This document shows, piece after piece, positions 22,211 through 33,442 of a DNA stretch of 64,000 nucleotides (within the stretch, counting starts at the first letter, position 1; each line of letters starts with the position of its first letter). The DNA lies in contig NC_060911.1 of assembly GCF_014805685.1 (NCBI RefSeq), positions 6,686,212 to 6,750,211 of the forward strand, in the 5' to 3' direction. The translations under genes were made by a program, and so were the position numbers. A model generated the notes under the pieces. It was not told the origin of the DNA and did no database searches. It saw only the letters and a program-made list of their open reading frames with translations. This DNA is from Silurus meridionalis (Eukaryota > Chordata > Actinopteri > Siluriformes > Siluridae).

Positions 22211-23389
22211 AATGTACAGCTTTAATGTTTAACGTTCACTCCGAACTTCAGAATGGGGAAATAATGTAATCTTGGCGAACCAATGTGACAGAGATTTTAG
22301 AAATCTGTCATCTATATACCAAAAATATACTGTAAAGCAGCTTTGTGATGAAGTGTATTGTTTGGAGACTTATCACGAGTAAAAATCGTGCAAGATGGCT
22401 GCCCTTGTAACATGACGAACCAGAATACGGCAGATGGAAGTCAATTGACTCGAGGCAGGATTTTTTTTATGGAACAAACTAAACTGGAATTTTTTTTTTT
22501 TTATCATTATCCAGACAGAAGCTTGACAGATGGACAAAAGAGAATCGTTTCATAGTGCTTCCTGAAGGCCTCCACCATCTTCTGGGTCTTGGTGGAGTCT
22601 GTGGTGCTATATTTATAGTAGTGGAGGCCCACTTTTATTTTACCATGATGCACATCAATATGAATAATCCACCTTCTTAACATTATCTATATGGATAACA
22701 TTTGTATTACAGGACATAACAGAAAAAATAAAAACAACAACAACAAAAACACACTGCACCAGCCTCTATGAGCCGACGTACCATACCGCGCTCTCACACA
22801 GCGAGCGTTATCATTAAATAAAGAGCTTCGAAGTCATTGGCATGGGTGGGTGAGCATCGTACACCACGAGCAGAGAACAACTGATTAAGTGATTAAGCAG
22901 TTCTTCACGTAAATGACAAAACATAAATAAGGCTCTAGAGATGATGAACAGAGAGGAAGGTGAGACTCAGAGAGCTGAACAGCTCTGTCGGGGAGGTAAC
23001 AAGGACACACCCCACCCACACTCCCCCCCGGCGGGGTTGATAATGAGATTTTTCCTCGAGGGGATTAACCATTAACCCTGACCTATAGCGTTTAACCCTT
23101 CACATTGATGATGCTTAGCGCCTGGAGGATTTTCAGCAATTTCAGCCTGCAGAGTGAGTGAATCAATTACCGATGAGGCTTGTTAAAAGGGAGAAACTAC
23201 GAGGGAGAACATGGCATTATGTGTTCAAGACTGACTGTTTAACAAATAAATAATAATCTTTTTCTTTTTTTCATAAGAAAGCTCAAGAAAATGATTCACA
23301 AGGCATCTGGTTGAGACTATCTGAGCCAATGATGGAACAAGTTAAACTGTTTTTTTTTTTTTTTTTTGCATAGGCAAAAAGCTTGTGTG

Positions 23390-24077
23390 ATATAAAACTC
23401 TTCAAATATGAAGGTTGTGAGATATGAAGCTCTTAAGATATAAAGTTTGTGAGATATAAAGCTTGTGAGATTTGAAGCTCTTAAGATATGAAGCTTGTGA
23501 GATATGAAGCTTGTGAGATATGAAGTTCTTAAGATTTAAAGCTTGTGAGATATGAAGCTCTTCAGATATGAAGCTCAAGAGATATGAAGCTCTTCAGATA
23601 CAAATCTTGTGAGATATGAAGCTCTTCAGATATGACGCTTGTGAGATATGAAGCTCGTGAGATATGAAGCTCGTGAGATATGAAGTTCTTAAGATATGAA
23701 GCTTGTGAGATATGAAGCTTGTGAGATATGAAGTTCTTAAGATTTGAAGCTTGTGAGATATGAAGCTCTTCAGATATGAAGCTCTTCAGATATGAAGCTC
23801 TTTAGGTATGAAGCTCAAGAGATATGAAGCTCTTCAGATACAAATCTTGTGAGATATGAAGCTCTTCAGATATGACGCTTGTGAGATATGACGCTTGTGA
23901 GATATGAAGCTCGTGAGATATGAAGTTCTTAAGATATGACACTTGTGAGATATGAAGCTCTTCAGATATGAAGCTTGTGAGATATGAAGCTCGTGAGACA
24001 TGAAGCTCTTCAGATATAAAGCTCTTCAGATATGAAGCTTGTGAGATATGAAGCTCTTCAGATATGAAGCTTGTGAG
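23390..24077. repeat. 16-bp minisatellite (GATATGAAGCTCTTCA / GATATGAAGCTTGTGA)
   Basis: About 43 head-to-tail 16-bp units fill this interval. Each unit is GATATGAAG followed by one of a few endings: CTCTTCA, CTTGTGA, CTCGTGA or TTCTTAA. The endings form higher-order blocks: 23575-23660 and 23816-23900 share the same series of units, including the rare variant gatacaaatcttgtga, so a segment of about 240 bp has been duplicated. On the minus strand 109 codons stay open (FISEELHIS-type repeats) only because 16-bp units mutate in step; I do not regard this as a gene. Confidence 0.95.
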
Positions 24078-24166
24078 ACAATGTTTATCAACATGAATTA
24101 AGTAATACAACAATAACAAAGTGGAGATCAATATTAGGGAATTACAGACAGAATGGTATGGTTTAT

Positions 24167-24265
<99 letters not shown>

Positions 24266-24267
24266 AA
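24167..24267. repeat. (AAAG)n microsatellite
   Basis: About 25 nearly perfect AAAG units. Confidence 0.98.
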
Positions 24268-24992
24268 CAAAAAGAAGATTTATTCTTAAATCACGTTCTG
24301 TTTAAAAGTCAGTTTGTTACAAGACAAGAGTAAAGTGTACACTTTATAAACACCGACACAATACTGTATTATTTGGGATTGATCCAAAAAACATAAAAAC
24401 CCCAAACATCTTCCTATATTAGACTGTACAAGTGCTAATTAGCCACACTGCTTTAAAACATGTTTCAAAAGACCTGCGCTGGACGTCTAAAAGGCAGAAG
24501 GAATGAAAGAAAAGAATCTTTTTTGTTTGACTTCTTTAGAAAGTTAGAACCATTACCTCTCTGAAGAACCTCTTGAGAAATCTGTGGAATCTAAAATTCA
24601 ATTCAAATCTGGAATCTGCTCCTTCAAAACCATTAATCATAATAAAAAAATGTGCAGAGTATTCAAACTGTCAGATTCCTTCCATCAACCTTACTGCATA
24701 ATAAAACTAAAGTCAAACCCAAAGAAAAAAAATCATGCTTTTAAGTGCGTTTGACCTTTTTTGCAAAAAAAAAACCAACAACATATAACCGTATCGCTTC
24801 ATTGAAGTCACTCATTTGGGTGTTTTCAGCTTCGTAACCAGGAAATTCATGATGTTTATTTCACCAGCAGCTTAAGCAGTCGAAGAGCGTATACATTTAC
24901 TTCAAATAAATTATACATAAAACAGAAAATAATTAAAAATTTTTTTGAATGTTTCTTAAGTTGCATTAGACTAGACTGTGTTCCTAGACATA

Positions 24993-25731
24993 CAGTCAAC
25001 CCCCGAAAATTCGTGGTTCGGAACATCTGTGGGTTTTCATTTGGAGCCTAATTAACAGCAAGTTGCGGATTATTAAAAAATAACTGAACAGGGACTGAAC
25101 AGATAGGAACGTTAGGAATACCAATGTTTTCACTAACAAATTTCATACAATTGTTTAAAACACTATATTATGAAAGTGACATAATGTCTAGATGAATTCA
25201 CTAAGGTACCATAAGGGCTGCGGGGGTGCGTCCAAAATTTGTAGATTAGAAAATTTTCGCAGATTGTCGGAACTCACGGGGGTCTTAGAACGTAACCTCT
25301 GCGAGTTCCGAACTTCGCAGATTGTTGAAACTCGCGCGGGTCTTAAAACGTAACCTCCGCCATTTCCGAACTTCGCAGATTGTTTGAATTCAGGGGTCTT
25401 AGAACGTAACCACTGCGAGTTCCGAGCTTCGCAGATTGTCGGAACTCGCGCAGGTCTTAGAACGTAACCTTAGAACGTAACCTCCGCCCTTTCCGAACTT
25501 TGCAGATTGTTTGAATTCACGTGGTTCTTAGAACGTAACCGCTGCGAGTTCTGAACTTCGCAGATTATCGGAACTCACGTGGGTCTTAGAACGTAACTGC
25601 TGCGAGTTCCGAACTTCGATTATCGGAACTTTACGTCTTAGAACGTAAACTCTGCGAGTTCCGAACTTCGCAGATTTTCTGATCTCACGGGGTCTTAAAA
25701 CTTAACCTCCGCGAATTCCGGGGGACCACTG
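24993..25731. mobile_element. Pogo/Tigger-like MITE carrying a 58-bp tandem array
   Basis: The left end is cagtcaacccccgaaaattc and the reverse complement of the right end is cagtggtcccccggaattcg: matching inverted termini flanked by TA on both sides (24991-24992 and 25732-25733). The CAGT-CCCCCG-AATTCG end is typical of the pogo/Tigger group of Tc1/mariner elements. No transposase is present. From about 25258 to 25715 the interior is a tandem array of a 58-bp unit. Confidence 0.75.
25258..25715. repeat. 58-bp tandem array inside the pogo-like MITE
   Basis: The unit starts cgcagattgtcggaactcac, continues ggtcttagaacgtaacc and ends gcgagttccgaactt. Two adjacent full units measure exactly 58 bp each; later ones are shortened or have a partial internal duplication (cttagaacgtaacc twice at about 25458-25485). 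About eight copies are seen. The unit ending resembles the right terminus of the MITE itself, so the array probably arose by duplication of a subterminal segment. Confidence 0.85.
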
Positions 25732-26557
25732 TATTACATTATATAAAATTGTATGAATGTAGCCAGCCTGCCTGAAGATGTTGGAAATTTTGCTAGCTAG
25801 ATGCGATTTCCAGCAAAATACAATCTCATGTGACGCTTTGATCGACTTGTTAGACAGCGGCTTGATCAGTTTTGTGGCAGTGCTTATTATTTGAATTTCC
25901 ACCCATGTTAACTCGATTAACATTAAATAGGTGACAATTTAGAGCAGACGACGTGCAGAAAGTTCGCCTGCTTTTCACCATTGCCATTCAAATTCCATTT
26001 GTGCCTCATGTCACCTCTACCACCCCCATCAACCATCTTTTCCTCGCACTACAAACATGATGGCCCTCACACCACAGAAACTCTCGCAAGCAAATGAGCT
26101 CTGTGGCATGAAGAGACTCTGGTGACACTCAGAAATCAGCTGTATAGTCCTCCGCTGAGCTGAGCAACCTGAGTCTCGCCATCAGATTCCTCATTCTGAA
26201 TCACTTCTATGCATGGAGGCAGTAGCAGAAAAATCAGCAGGTGATTTATTTCTTTTTTTTGTGGAGAATGAATGCAGAAGAAAGTGAAAAGAGCGAAGAA
26301 AGAAAAGGAGTACAGTAGAAAAAAAAGTGTCTGGCTTTTTTTTTTTCCTATTTTACTCAGTAACAATAGCTGCTGTTAAATTCCAGAGTAAAATGTGAAC
26401 AGTTATTATCAAACATGAGTATGGACACTTTAACATACAATACACACCAGTAGCAGCAGTAAAATCATTGGAAGCACAATGGTGTGGTTCAAAAGTCTTA
26501 GATTATTCTTTTTAATAAATATAGTTTGAAAAGGAATGCATACAATCTACAATATCG

Positions 26558-26690
26558 ACAAAAGTTTGGGGACACCTGACTAAGATTTGGATGTGTTTTC
26601 GAACACTCTATTCCGTTCCCCGTTTGCTGTTGTGATAATCTCCACGCAATAACCACATATGGCTGGAAAAGTCAGGTGTCCCAATACTTT
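26558..26690. mobile_element. Short Tc1-type MITE
   Basis: The left end acaaaagtttggggacacct and the right end aggtgtcccaatactttttt are inverted copies about 130 bp apart. Between them is the block catccc-type/ctccacgc. Its ends match those at 4466-4940 and elsewhere, so it is a minimal deletion derivative of the same family. Confidence 0.7.
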
Positions 26691-27338
26691 TTTCGCATAC
26701 TTTTGCACTCACATCTACAGTATTCCCTTCGCCTGTGTATGTGTTCAGACAACACTCGCTCAAGATTGAATCTAAAATGGATCATGAGCTTTACACAAAC
26801 TTTTACAGTTTTTAAGCTTGAGATTTTTTGTTTGTGATAGAAGTTGCAGTTACATTTGTTATGCTAAATTTGAGAAGACGTGTCTGCATTTTTACAGACA
26901 TTTCGACTTCATTTTATGTACTGTTCTGAGATTTGTCATTAGACAGACAGATAGATAGACAGACAGATAGATTATTTATTGTCACTATTGTATCATCGTT
27001 AGCCCATTTTGGTTCACATGGGTCCTCACAATGTGCTAAATCCATGTACACACAAAAACAGACACCCCCTCACACACAAAATCCCAGTCAGCGCCGTAAA
27101 GCATTAGTGCGTCCGCAACTACAGCAGCAGACCACCACGCCAAAACGAAATATAAAATAACTAAGGGATGAGTGATATCATAGTCAATGAGCAACTGATT
27201 TCTGCAAACATAATTACTGCTAGAAAATGAGATTAGCTGACACCACTGTGTGACGCAGCAGCCTGAGAAAGGCTTGAATTTTGATTCAATTATAGTTTTG
27301 TGTGTGTGCGTGTGTGTGCGTGTGTGTGAGTGTCTTAC

Positions 27339-27548
27339 AGGCTGGTCAGTGCGATTGATTCCGGTCAAGAAGAGCGTCTCGGCGATGAACAGAGAAATGC
27401 ACAAGTTCTTGTGGATGGTGTTGCGGTCGCTCTGCAGGCCTCGGAAGAAGCAGAAGGTGAAGATGCAGATGAGCAGGCAGACCAACGAGAGCAGGATGCC
27501 CACCCATGTAATCATATTCAACAACAGGTCATGCACCGGGTCTGCAGT
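27339..27548 (-). CDS. adgrl3: adgrl3 exon E (TM1 and TM2)
   Basis: This 210-nt, 70-codon exon begins [18 protein letters not shown] after the acceptor cgggacag. TM1 is the hydrophobic run from ITWVGILL to FTFCFF. The first intracellular loop contains [15 protein letters not shown], a latrophilin signature, and TM2 runs through [14 protein letters not shown]. The first extracellular loop starts with NRTDQP; NRT is a potential glycosylation site. The donor is gtaaga from 27338 and the phase is 0 on both sides. Intronic (CA)n-type sequence (coding strand) starts about 8 nt after the donor. Open reading continues into both flanking introns, so a long 264-codon open frame over this region is mostly intron. 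Confidence 0.97.
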
Positions 27549-28489
27549 CTGTCCCGAAAAAAAGAGAGGGAAAGAAAGAGAGAAAACAATACATAAGTAA
27601 CACAATCTGAAACAAATTGCGAAAGCCCCAAACACACTCATTGTGAAGGGTTTGTAATGACACTGCTCTGGTTTAATTGCTCCTGTGTGGTTATGTGTGA
27701 AGTACCACCGTGGCTCATTCATGTCTACAAAACAATAACAAAAAAATACGCCCCAGCTACTGTGGCTTACCGTCGCATAGTTTCTTTCCCTGGATATTAT
27801 TAACGATCCGGTGTAGCTGCAAGGCCCCAAATCTATCTGTCTCCAGATCCTGAACAGTGCTCATTATAAGCAAGAAGAGATTCATCTCTCAACACAAGCT
27901 GCTGAATGTTTACACAGCTTAATACAACTAAGGTTAGCATGGGCTATCCTGCAAGCAGTGAGCTGTCCAACATTTGTGGTCAGACCGAGGTAAAAAATAG
28001 TCCAATTAAAGTATAACAGCCAGGCCAACATTGGCTAGACTAATTAAATAAGTTTCAATAAGTGGACAGTTCGATTGTTCTTTTGACATTTCCTTGGGTT
28101 TGTGGCTGCACTTGCAGAAGCAATGCAGACACCACTCATCAAAACTCTAATTAAATCGTCTTCTTTTTTTTTTCTTTTGTAAAAACCCTGAAGCTTCATA
28201 TTTTTTATTTATTTATATATATTTTTTTCTTTTAACTTCCAGAGTAAAACAAGAAATGCCAATTTCAGATTTTACACTACAGTATTTCCTCTTGTTCTTC
28301 GTCTTCTAATAATAAGAAAAATTTAAAAAGAAGAAAAAAAAATGGAGATCAATAAACAAACAAACAATTACATCCATTACACTGTGACAGTGTATGAAGT
28401 GGGGTTCTTTGCAGACCAAATAAACAGTGTGCATAACTTTACAGAATATATACATCTATGATCTATCTATGATGTGTCTATGACCACTT

Positions 28490-28890
28490 ATTGAACAAAA
28501 GTATTAGGTATTTCCAGCCTTATGTGGTTCTTCCTCAAAGTGCTACCACAAAGATGGAGGCACAATGTTCTGTCTTTGGATGTGGTAGCATTACATGTTT
28601 GAACTTGGAGACCTAAACCTGTTCCAGCATGAGAATTCCCCATGCATAAAGCCATCTCCATGAAGATATGGTTTACATAGTTTGGAGTGGAAGATCTTGA
28701 GTGGCCTGCTGTAAAGCTCTGCCCTCAACCCTATTAAACACCTTTGGAATGAATGAGAACGCTGACTAGACCCCAGGCCTCCTCACCTCACCTACATCAG
28801 ATCATAACAGCAATTGGGCACTAAATGTGGAATTCAAATAAGCACATATGACTCTTAGATTCAGGTGTCCAAAAACATTTGTCTACACAA
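28490..28890 (+). mobile_element. Tc1/mariner-type relic
   Basis: It starts aacaaaagtattaggtattt and ends ggtgtccaaaaacatttgtc. The interior has gagacctaaacctgttccag, gagtggcctgctgtaaagct and aaccctattaaacacctttg in the same order as in 4466-4940, coding for the decayed C-terminal transposase region. Confidence 0.75.
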
Positions 28891-30017
28891 ACTCATGGTC
28901 ATGCTGGAACATGTTTGGGTCTCCTAGTTCAAGTGAAGGGAAAATGTAATAGTTCCACAGACATCACATGCAATTGATTGCGTTCACCGTCGTAGTGTTT
29001 GGAGAAGAACCACTTTTTTGGCATACGAATTCTGACTAAATTTGCTGTATTTGCATTTTGATAGTAATAACCATGTGCCTCGCGGTGACAAAAGTAAAGT
29101 CCACAGGATCCCAGGACAAATCCTGCAGGTATGTGAAGACCTAACCTATCATCCTTTTAATCAAATGGTTTTCTGTCTCAATCCATTATTCCCCCATGCT
29201 TAAAAAAAATTCCAATATACTCCCAGTGTAAAGAAAACGAGACAGTCCAAATAATAAAATGCTTTGAAGAGCTCACTTAAGACCTTAAGGCTGTTCGTCT
29301 CAGAACGAGACACAAAATTGACTGTAATAATGCTGCTATACTACACTGCACATGGCCACTCACTCCTGCAGCACTTATAAAGACACCATTGAGGCATAGC
29401 ATAGATTTATCTGTCAATTATTCATCACACTCTATTGTGCAGTACTTAGCCCTGCTCATCTCATGGCCACTTTCACCTATGATGCATAGTTATAATCCTA
29501 TATTTTGAGATTAAATACATTTTTTAGTGCATTAAAAATCCTTCTGGATTATTCATTGAAAAATATATAAAAGTTCATTTGATAAATTGTTGTTTACTGT
29601 GCCATTTTATCTACACAGTAACTTTTTGCAGGGGTTTGTATTTTCATTTTATTTATTTATTTATTTATTTATTAGATTTTTTTGCAAATTTCTCAGCAAG
29701 AAAGTGGAAGAGGCACCGAGCGGGTGATTTATGAAAGCATACTCATAGGTTCTGTGGGCACCAACACAATGTCTGATTTCCCACTAGACTCCGTTGTGTA
29801 CAGTCCCACTGGAGGGCACTTGCACAGACGCACAGACAGGAAGTGCATGACTGATACTGGGACGTATGCGACAAAACCTTTGGGGACTGCATGAGCCCCA
29901 TCTTCGCATTAAACCCTCAACCCTTTTCCCCTTATTTCCTAACATTACTCATGAATATTAATGAGCAGAGGAAACAGAACACACCCACTATAATTCACTC
30001 AACATCAGTAATTTGCT

Positions 30018-30045
30018 TTGTGTGTGTGTGTGTGTGTGTGTGTGT
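30018..30045. repeat. (GT)n microsatellite
   Basis: About 14 GT units. Confidence 0.95.
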
Positions 30046-30929
30046 TTGTGTACAAGCATTATACAGAAAATAGTGAATATTGCAGCTGCATTGAGTAAGT
30101 GAGTGAGTGAGTGAGGGAAGATTTGGTTGTTTTTGGCCATTGCACACATTTATCTCTAGGCTTATGAGACAAAAACAGAGAAAGGGAGCATGAGATAAAT
30201 TTCTCTCTCAGGTACACTTGGCCCGGTGCTGTATTTCTCCTCTACGCAACATCTGCTTCTATATTCTTTTATATATTTATACACACAGCATATGTAACGC
30301 AATATGAAGAGATGGATAAGTAAAGCTACCACAGAACAAAAAAGGTCGTAACCATAGAAACGCATATCGGAAGCAGAGGTAGACACGTGCATTGGCACAC
30401 TGCTTGGTTTATAACTTTATTTACTAGTTACTGCGTTGTAGTTACACTGTAATAAGGGCACTGCAAAACGTTTTTTTTCCCCCCTGCAGTTTGTAGGTTG
30501 GACAATTTGCAAACAGATTAATTATATGAAGTACATGAGCTTGAGGTCTATTTTTAACACCTATTCTATTACATGTGTATTTATGTCGGCTGAGGTTATA
30601 AATGTAGCTCATTAAAAGCAGTCGTATGAAAAAGATGTTGAACAAACAATAAATTCATGTCCAATAAAAAAAAGTCTACTTTTAGACTAGGCCTACTGAA
30701 GTGCACAAGACTACTGCGTGACCTTGTTTACGTCTGATTGGTTAGAAGGGGTTGATTGGATTTTTATCAGAGCATCTCTGACCATAGCTACAGCTATGAG
30801 TGTATAGTCCTTTGACAACGAGCAGTAAAAATAAATCAATTATAAATAATAATAATAATAAACCTATGTAATTGTTAAATATTTTTGCAAGGAGTCACAA
30901 GTTTAAATGTAAAGCATATTCTTAACATG

Positions 30930-30984
30930 ATTAGGATTTAAAAATTCCTTTGGGGATGAACAAAGTTATCTATCTATCTATCTG

Positions 30985-31044
<60 letters not shown>

Positions 31045-31054
31045 GATATGTATA

Positions 31055-31089
<35 letters not shown>

Positions 31090-31098
31090 GTCTGTCTA

Positions 31099-31172
<74 letters not shown>

Positions 31173-31254
31173 CAGATATGTATAATTATCTATCTATCCA
31201 TCCCCCTGTCTGTCTGTCTGTCTGTCTGTCTGTCCAGATATGTATGTATGTATG

Positions 31255-31348
<94 letters not shown>
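30930..31348 (+). repeat. Retroposon tail with (TCTA)n/(TCTG)n compound microsatellite
   Basis: The array begins after cctttggggatgaacaaagt, a form of the fish retroposon end that normally reads 'ggggacaataaagt' followed by tatctatcta. Pure TCTA blocks alternate with TCTG blocks, and the phrase agatatgtataattatctatc occurs twice (31043 and 31177), showing an internal duplication of the array. The translated YLSI repeats have no coding meaning. Confidence 0.9.
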
Positions 31349-32284
31349 ATTTTGTTTTAATATCTATCTATTGTAATTATATATCTATCTTATCCTTCTT
31401 TTTTTTCTTATATTTAGTAGAGAATCAGGTAAAAAAAGGGCAAATACAGTAACTGTCTATAGATGCTACAGTGTAAGTAATAACAGGAACTAACTTGTTT
31501 TGTGGGTGTTACATATAAAATCAGATCCAATTATTTTTCCAATTAAAAAGGGTACATTTCAGTGCAAGGTCTTATTGGAAAATAATCAACTTTACAGTGG
31601 GAACCAGAGCTTGGGAACCAGCTGGGGTTGTGTGTGTTTTATTATTATTATAGCACATTGATATTTATTTTTTTTTTTTACAAAGCGTTAGATTTGGAGA
31701 AATAGTTGTAAGTATGTTACAGAAACCCAGCAACCCTGATGCTTGTGATTTCTTTGTTTTTTGTTGTGAATTTAATAAGTTGTTTCCAGATGAGACCCTT
31801 GTGGAATAATCAGAACGGTTTGAGAAAAGAAACATTATTTGTCAGTGAAACCAGATCATGTAAATGAAATATACCTGATCAATTATTGCCTCTTGCGCAT
31901 CGACAGGAATTTTTAGTTGTTTCTAGAACACAAATTCCACCCACAACTCCTCCTCTCCACTCACACCTCCTCTGCCTCTATACTGTGATCACTGAATCAC
32001 AAAAATTACAGTCATTCTCTATAGGCAGGTCATTTCACTCTCTGTGCCAAAAGGGTGTAACTCGTTCAAGCCCATACTCTGACATGACATTAGTGTACAG
32101 CTGCATGTCGCTATGAGCCACTGTGGGCTCCAAAACCAAAATGAATGGTGCTGGAGAGAGTGGTGAAGTGCAGGGCCTTTGTCCTTGTGCTGATTTGACA
32201 ATGTCACATCGAGCCTGTGCGGCTACTTGGAGTCTAATCAGTTCAGCGCACTTTGATGGTCCTTAGCAATCACTCCACACACAA

Positions 32285-32285
<1 letters not shown>

Positions 32286-32348
<63 letters not shown>
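32286..32348. repeat. (CA)n microsatellite
   Basis: About 31 CA units. Confidence 0.98.
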
Positions 32349-32350
<2 letters not shown>

Positions 32351-32639
32351 ACAGACTTCTGCATTGTCCTGCTTAGAAGCATTTTTAAAATGAATAAGGC
32401 GTTTCTGTCAATGTGAACTGACCGATGACTGTGAGGCTTGAAAATGGAGAAAAATTATAAACAAATTCTGCTTGAAAACAGAGAAGCTATAAAAACATGA
32501 GAACGTAGAGAAGTTATACTTTTATACACTAGACTATTTATACACAGGTTAAATCTCTATTGCAGGACACTCAAGATTTTTTACCCCAACCCATAAAACA
32601 GGGACATTGTCGTTTGGGACTCCTACTGTACCTCATCCA

Positions 32640-32715
32640 AAGACATCCTATAGAATTGCGGCTGGAAAAGTCAGCTGTCCCAATACTTTTGTCAGCGGTC
32701 CCAACACTTAATTTT
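32640..32715. mobile_element. Tc1-type terminal fragment
   Basis: ggctggaaaagtcagctgtc followed by ccaatacttttgtc matches the right end of the MITE at 26558-26690. The left end is unclear, near 32560. Confidence 0.5.
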
Positions 32716-32883
32716 TATCTTGCTCTTTATTACAAAGTGTACGTGTATGAAAACAAGCATGCCTTTGTCATGATATAATAAATAAATAAATAAATGTTGT
32801 ACAATATAAATCTTTAATTACAATTATTATTTTTACTATGCACATTTTTTTTTAACATTATCCCAAAAATAAATAAATAAATA

Positions 32884-32888
<5 letters not shown>

Positions 32889-32957
<69 letters not shown>

Positions 32958-32959
32958 GT

Positions 32960-33007
<48 letters not shown>
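32889..33007. repeat. (TA)n followed by (CT)n
   Basis: About 33 TA units (32889-32955), then gggtcctg, then about 21 CT units to 33007. Confidence 0.98.
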
Positions 33008-33010
<3 letters not shown>

Positions 33011-33099
33011 ATTTGTATATTTAAAAAAATAAATAAATAACAGAGATTTTAAATCACAAAAAATGTGTTTTTTTGATGCGTCAAGTCTCAAATCAAACA

Positions 33100-33442
33100 C
33101 CAAAACCCGCCATGATGCACACATCCGGCAATTAAAACCGTCCGTGTGGAAACATAAGTTCCATTTGGTGTTCTAATTTTTTTTACTACATTGAATCATT
33201 TTTACAGTAATCATACAGAAATAATATTTTGTCTTCATGCTCTATGTTGGTTTCACTAATAATAAACAGTTGCATAAAGCATCCAAATTTGTCCATGTTG
33301 ATTAAAGTATTAAAAACTTTAAAGTATTTATTTAAGGGTACATTTAAAACAGATAAAAATACGCAATTAAGTTGTGATGCGCGTTAACTCATCAAAATCA
33401 TGCGATTGTGATTAAATGTTTTCATCTATCGACAGCCCTAAT
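33100..33442. mobile_element. hAT-like MITE, right terminus clear
   Basis: On the minus strand the right end reads tagggctgtcgatagatgaa followed by atcacaatcgcatgatttt and gagttaacgcg, a well-known fish hAT terminus of the 'agggctgtc-aattaacgcg' kind. The left boundary is only estimated. Confidence 0.5.

Larger units (their letters stand above)
21748..27338. other. Intron between exons E and F
   Basis: This 5591-bp intron holds (CA)n at 22046-22096, the start of a widespread fish repeat at about 22108-22200 (tccattttattaggaacacc), the 16-bp minisatellite at 23390-24077, an (AAAG)n at 24167-24267, a pogo-like MITE at 24993-25731 and a small Tc1-type MITE at 26558-26690. The interval 22770-23210 is complex and repeat-free by eye. 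No exon was recognised. Confidence 0.8.

Noticed and set aside
23390..24077. CRISPR-like array
   Set aside because: There are no unique spacers; the repeats are directly adjacent 16-bp units in a vertebrate intron.
23802..24131. 109-codon minus-strand frame with FISEELHIS repeats
   Set aside because: It is the translated 16-bp minisatellite; the frame stays open only because all units are alike.
25258..25715. CpG-island promoter
   Set aside because: The CpG richness comes from tandem copies of a MITE-derived 58-bp unit, not from a promoter.
27036..27830. 264-codon minus-strand open frame as one gene
   Set aside because: Only 27339-27548 is coding (receptor exon E, bounded by good splice sites). 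The rest is intron that happens to be open.
31178..31452. Frames with YLSIYLSI repeats
   Set aside because: Translated TCTA microsatellite.
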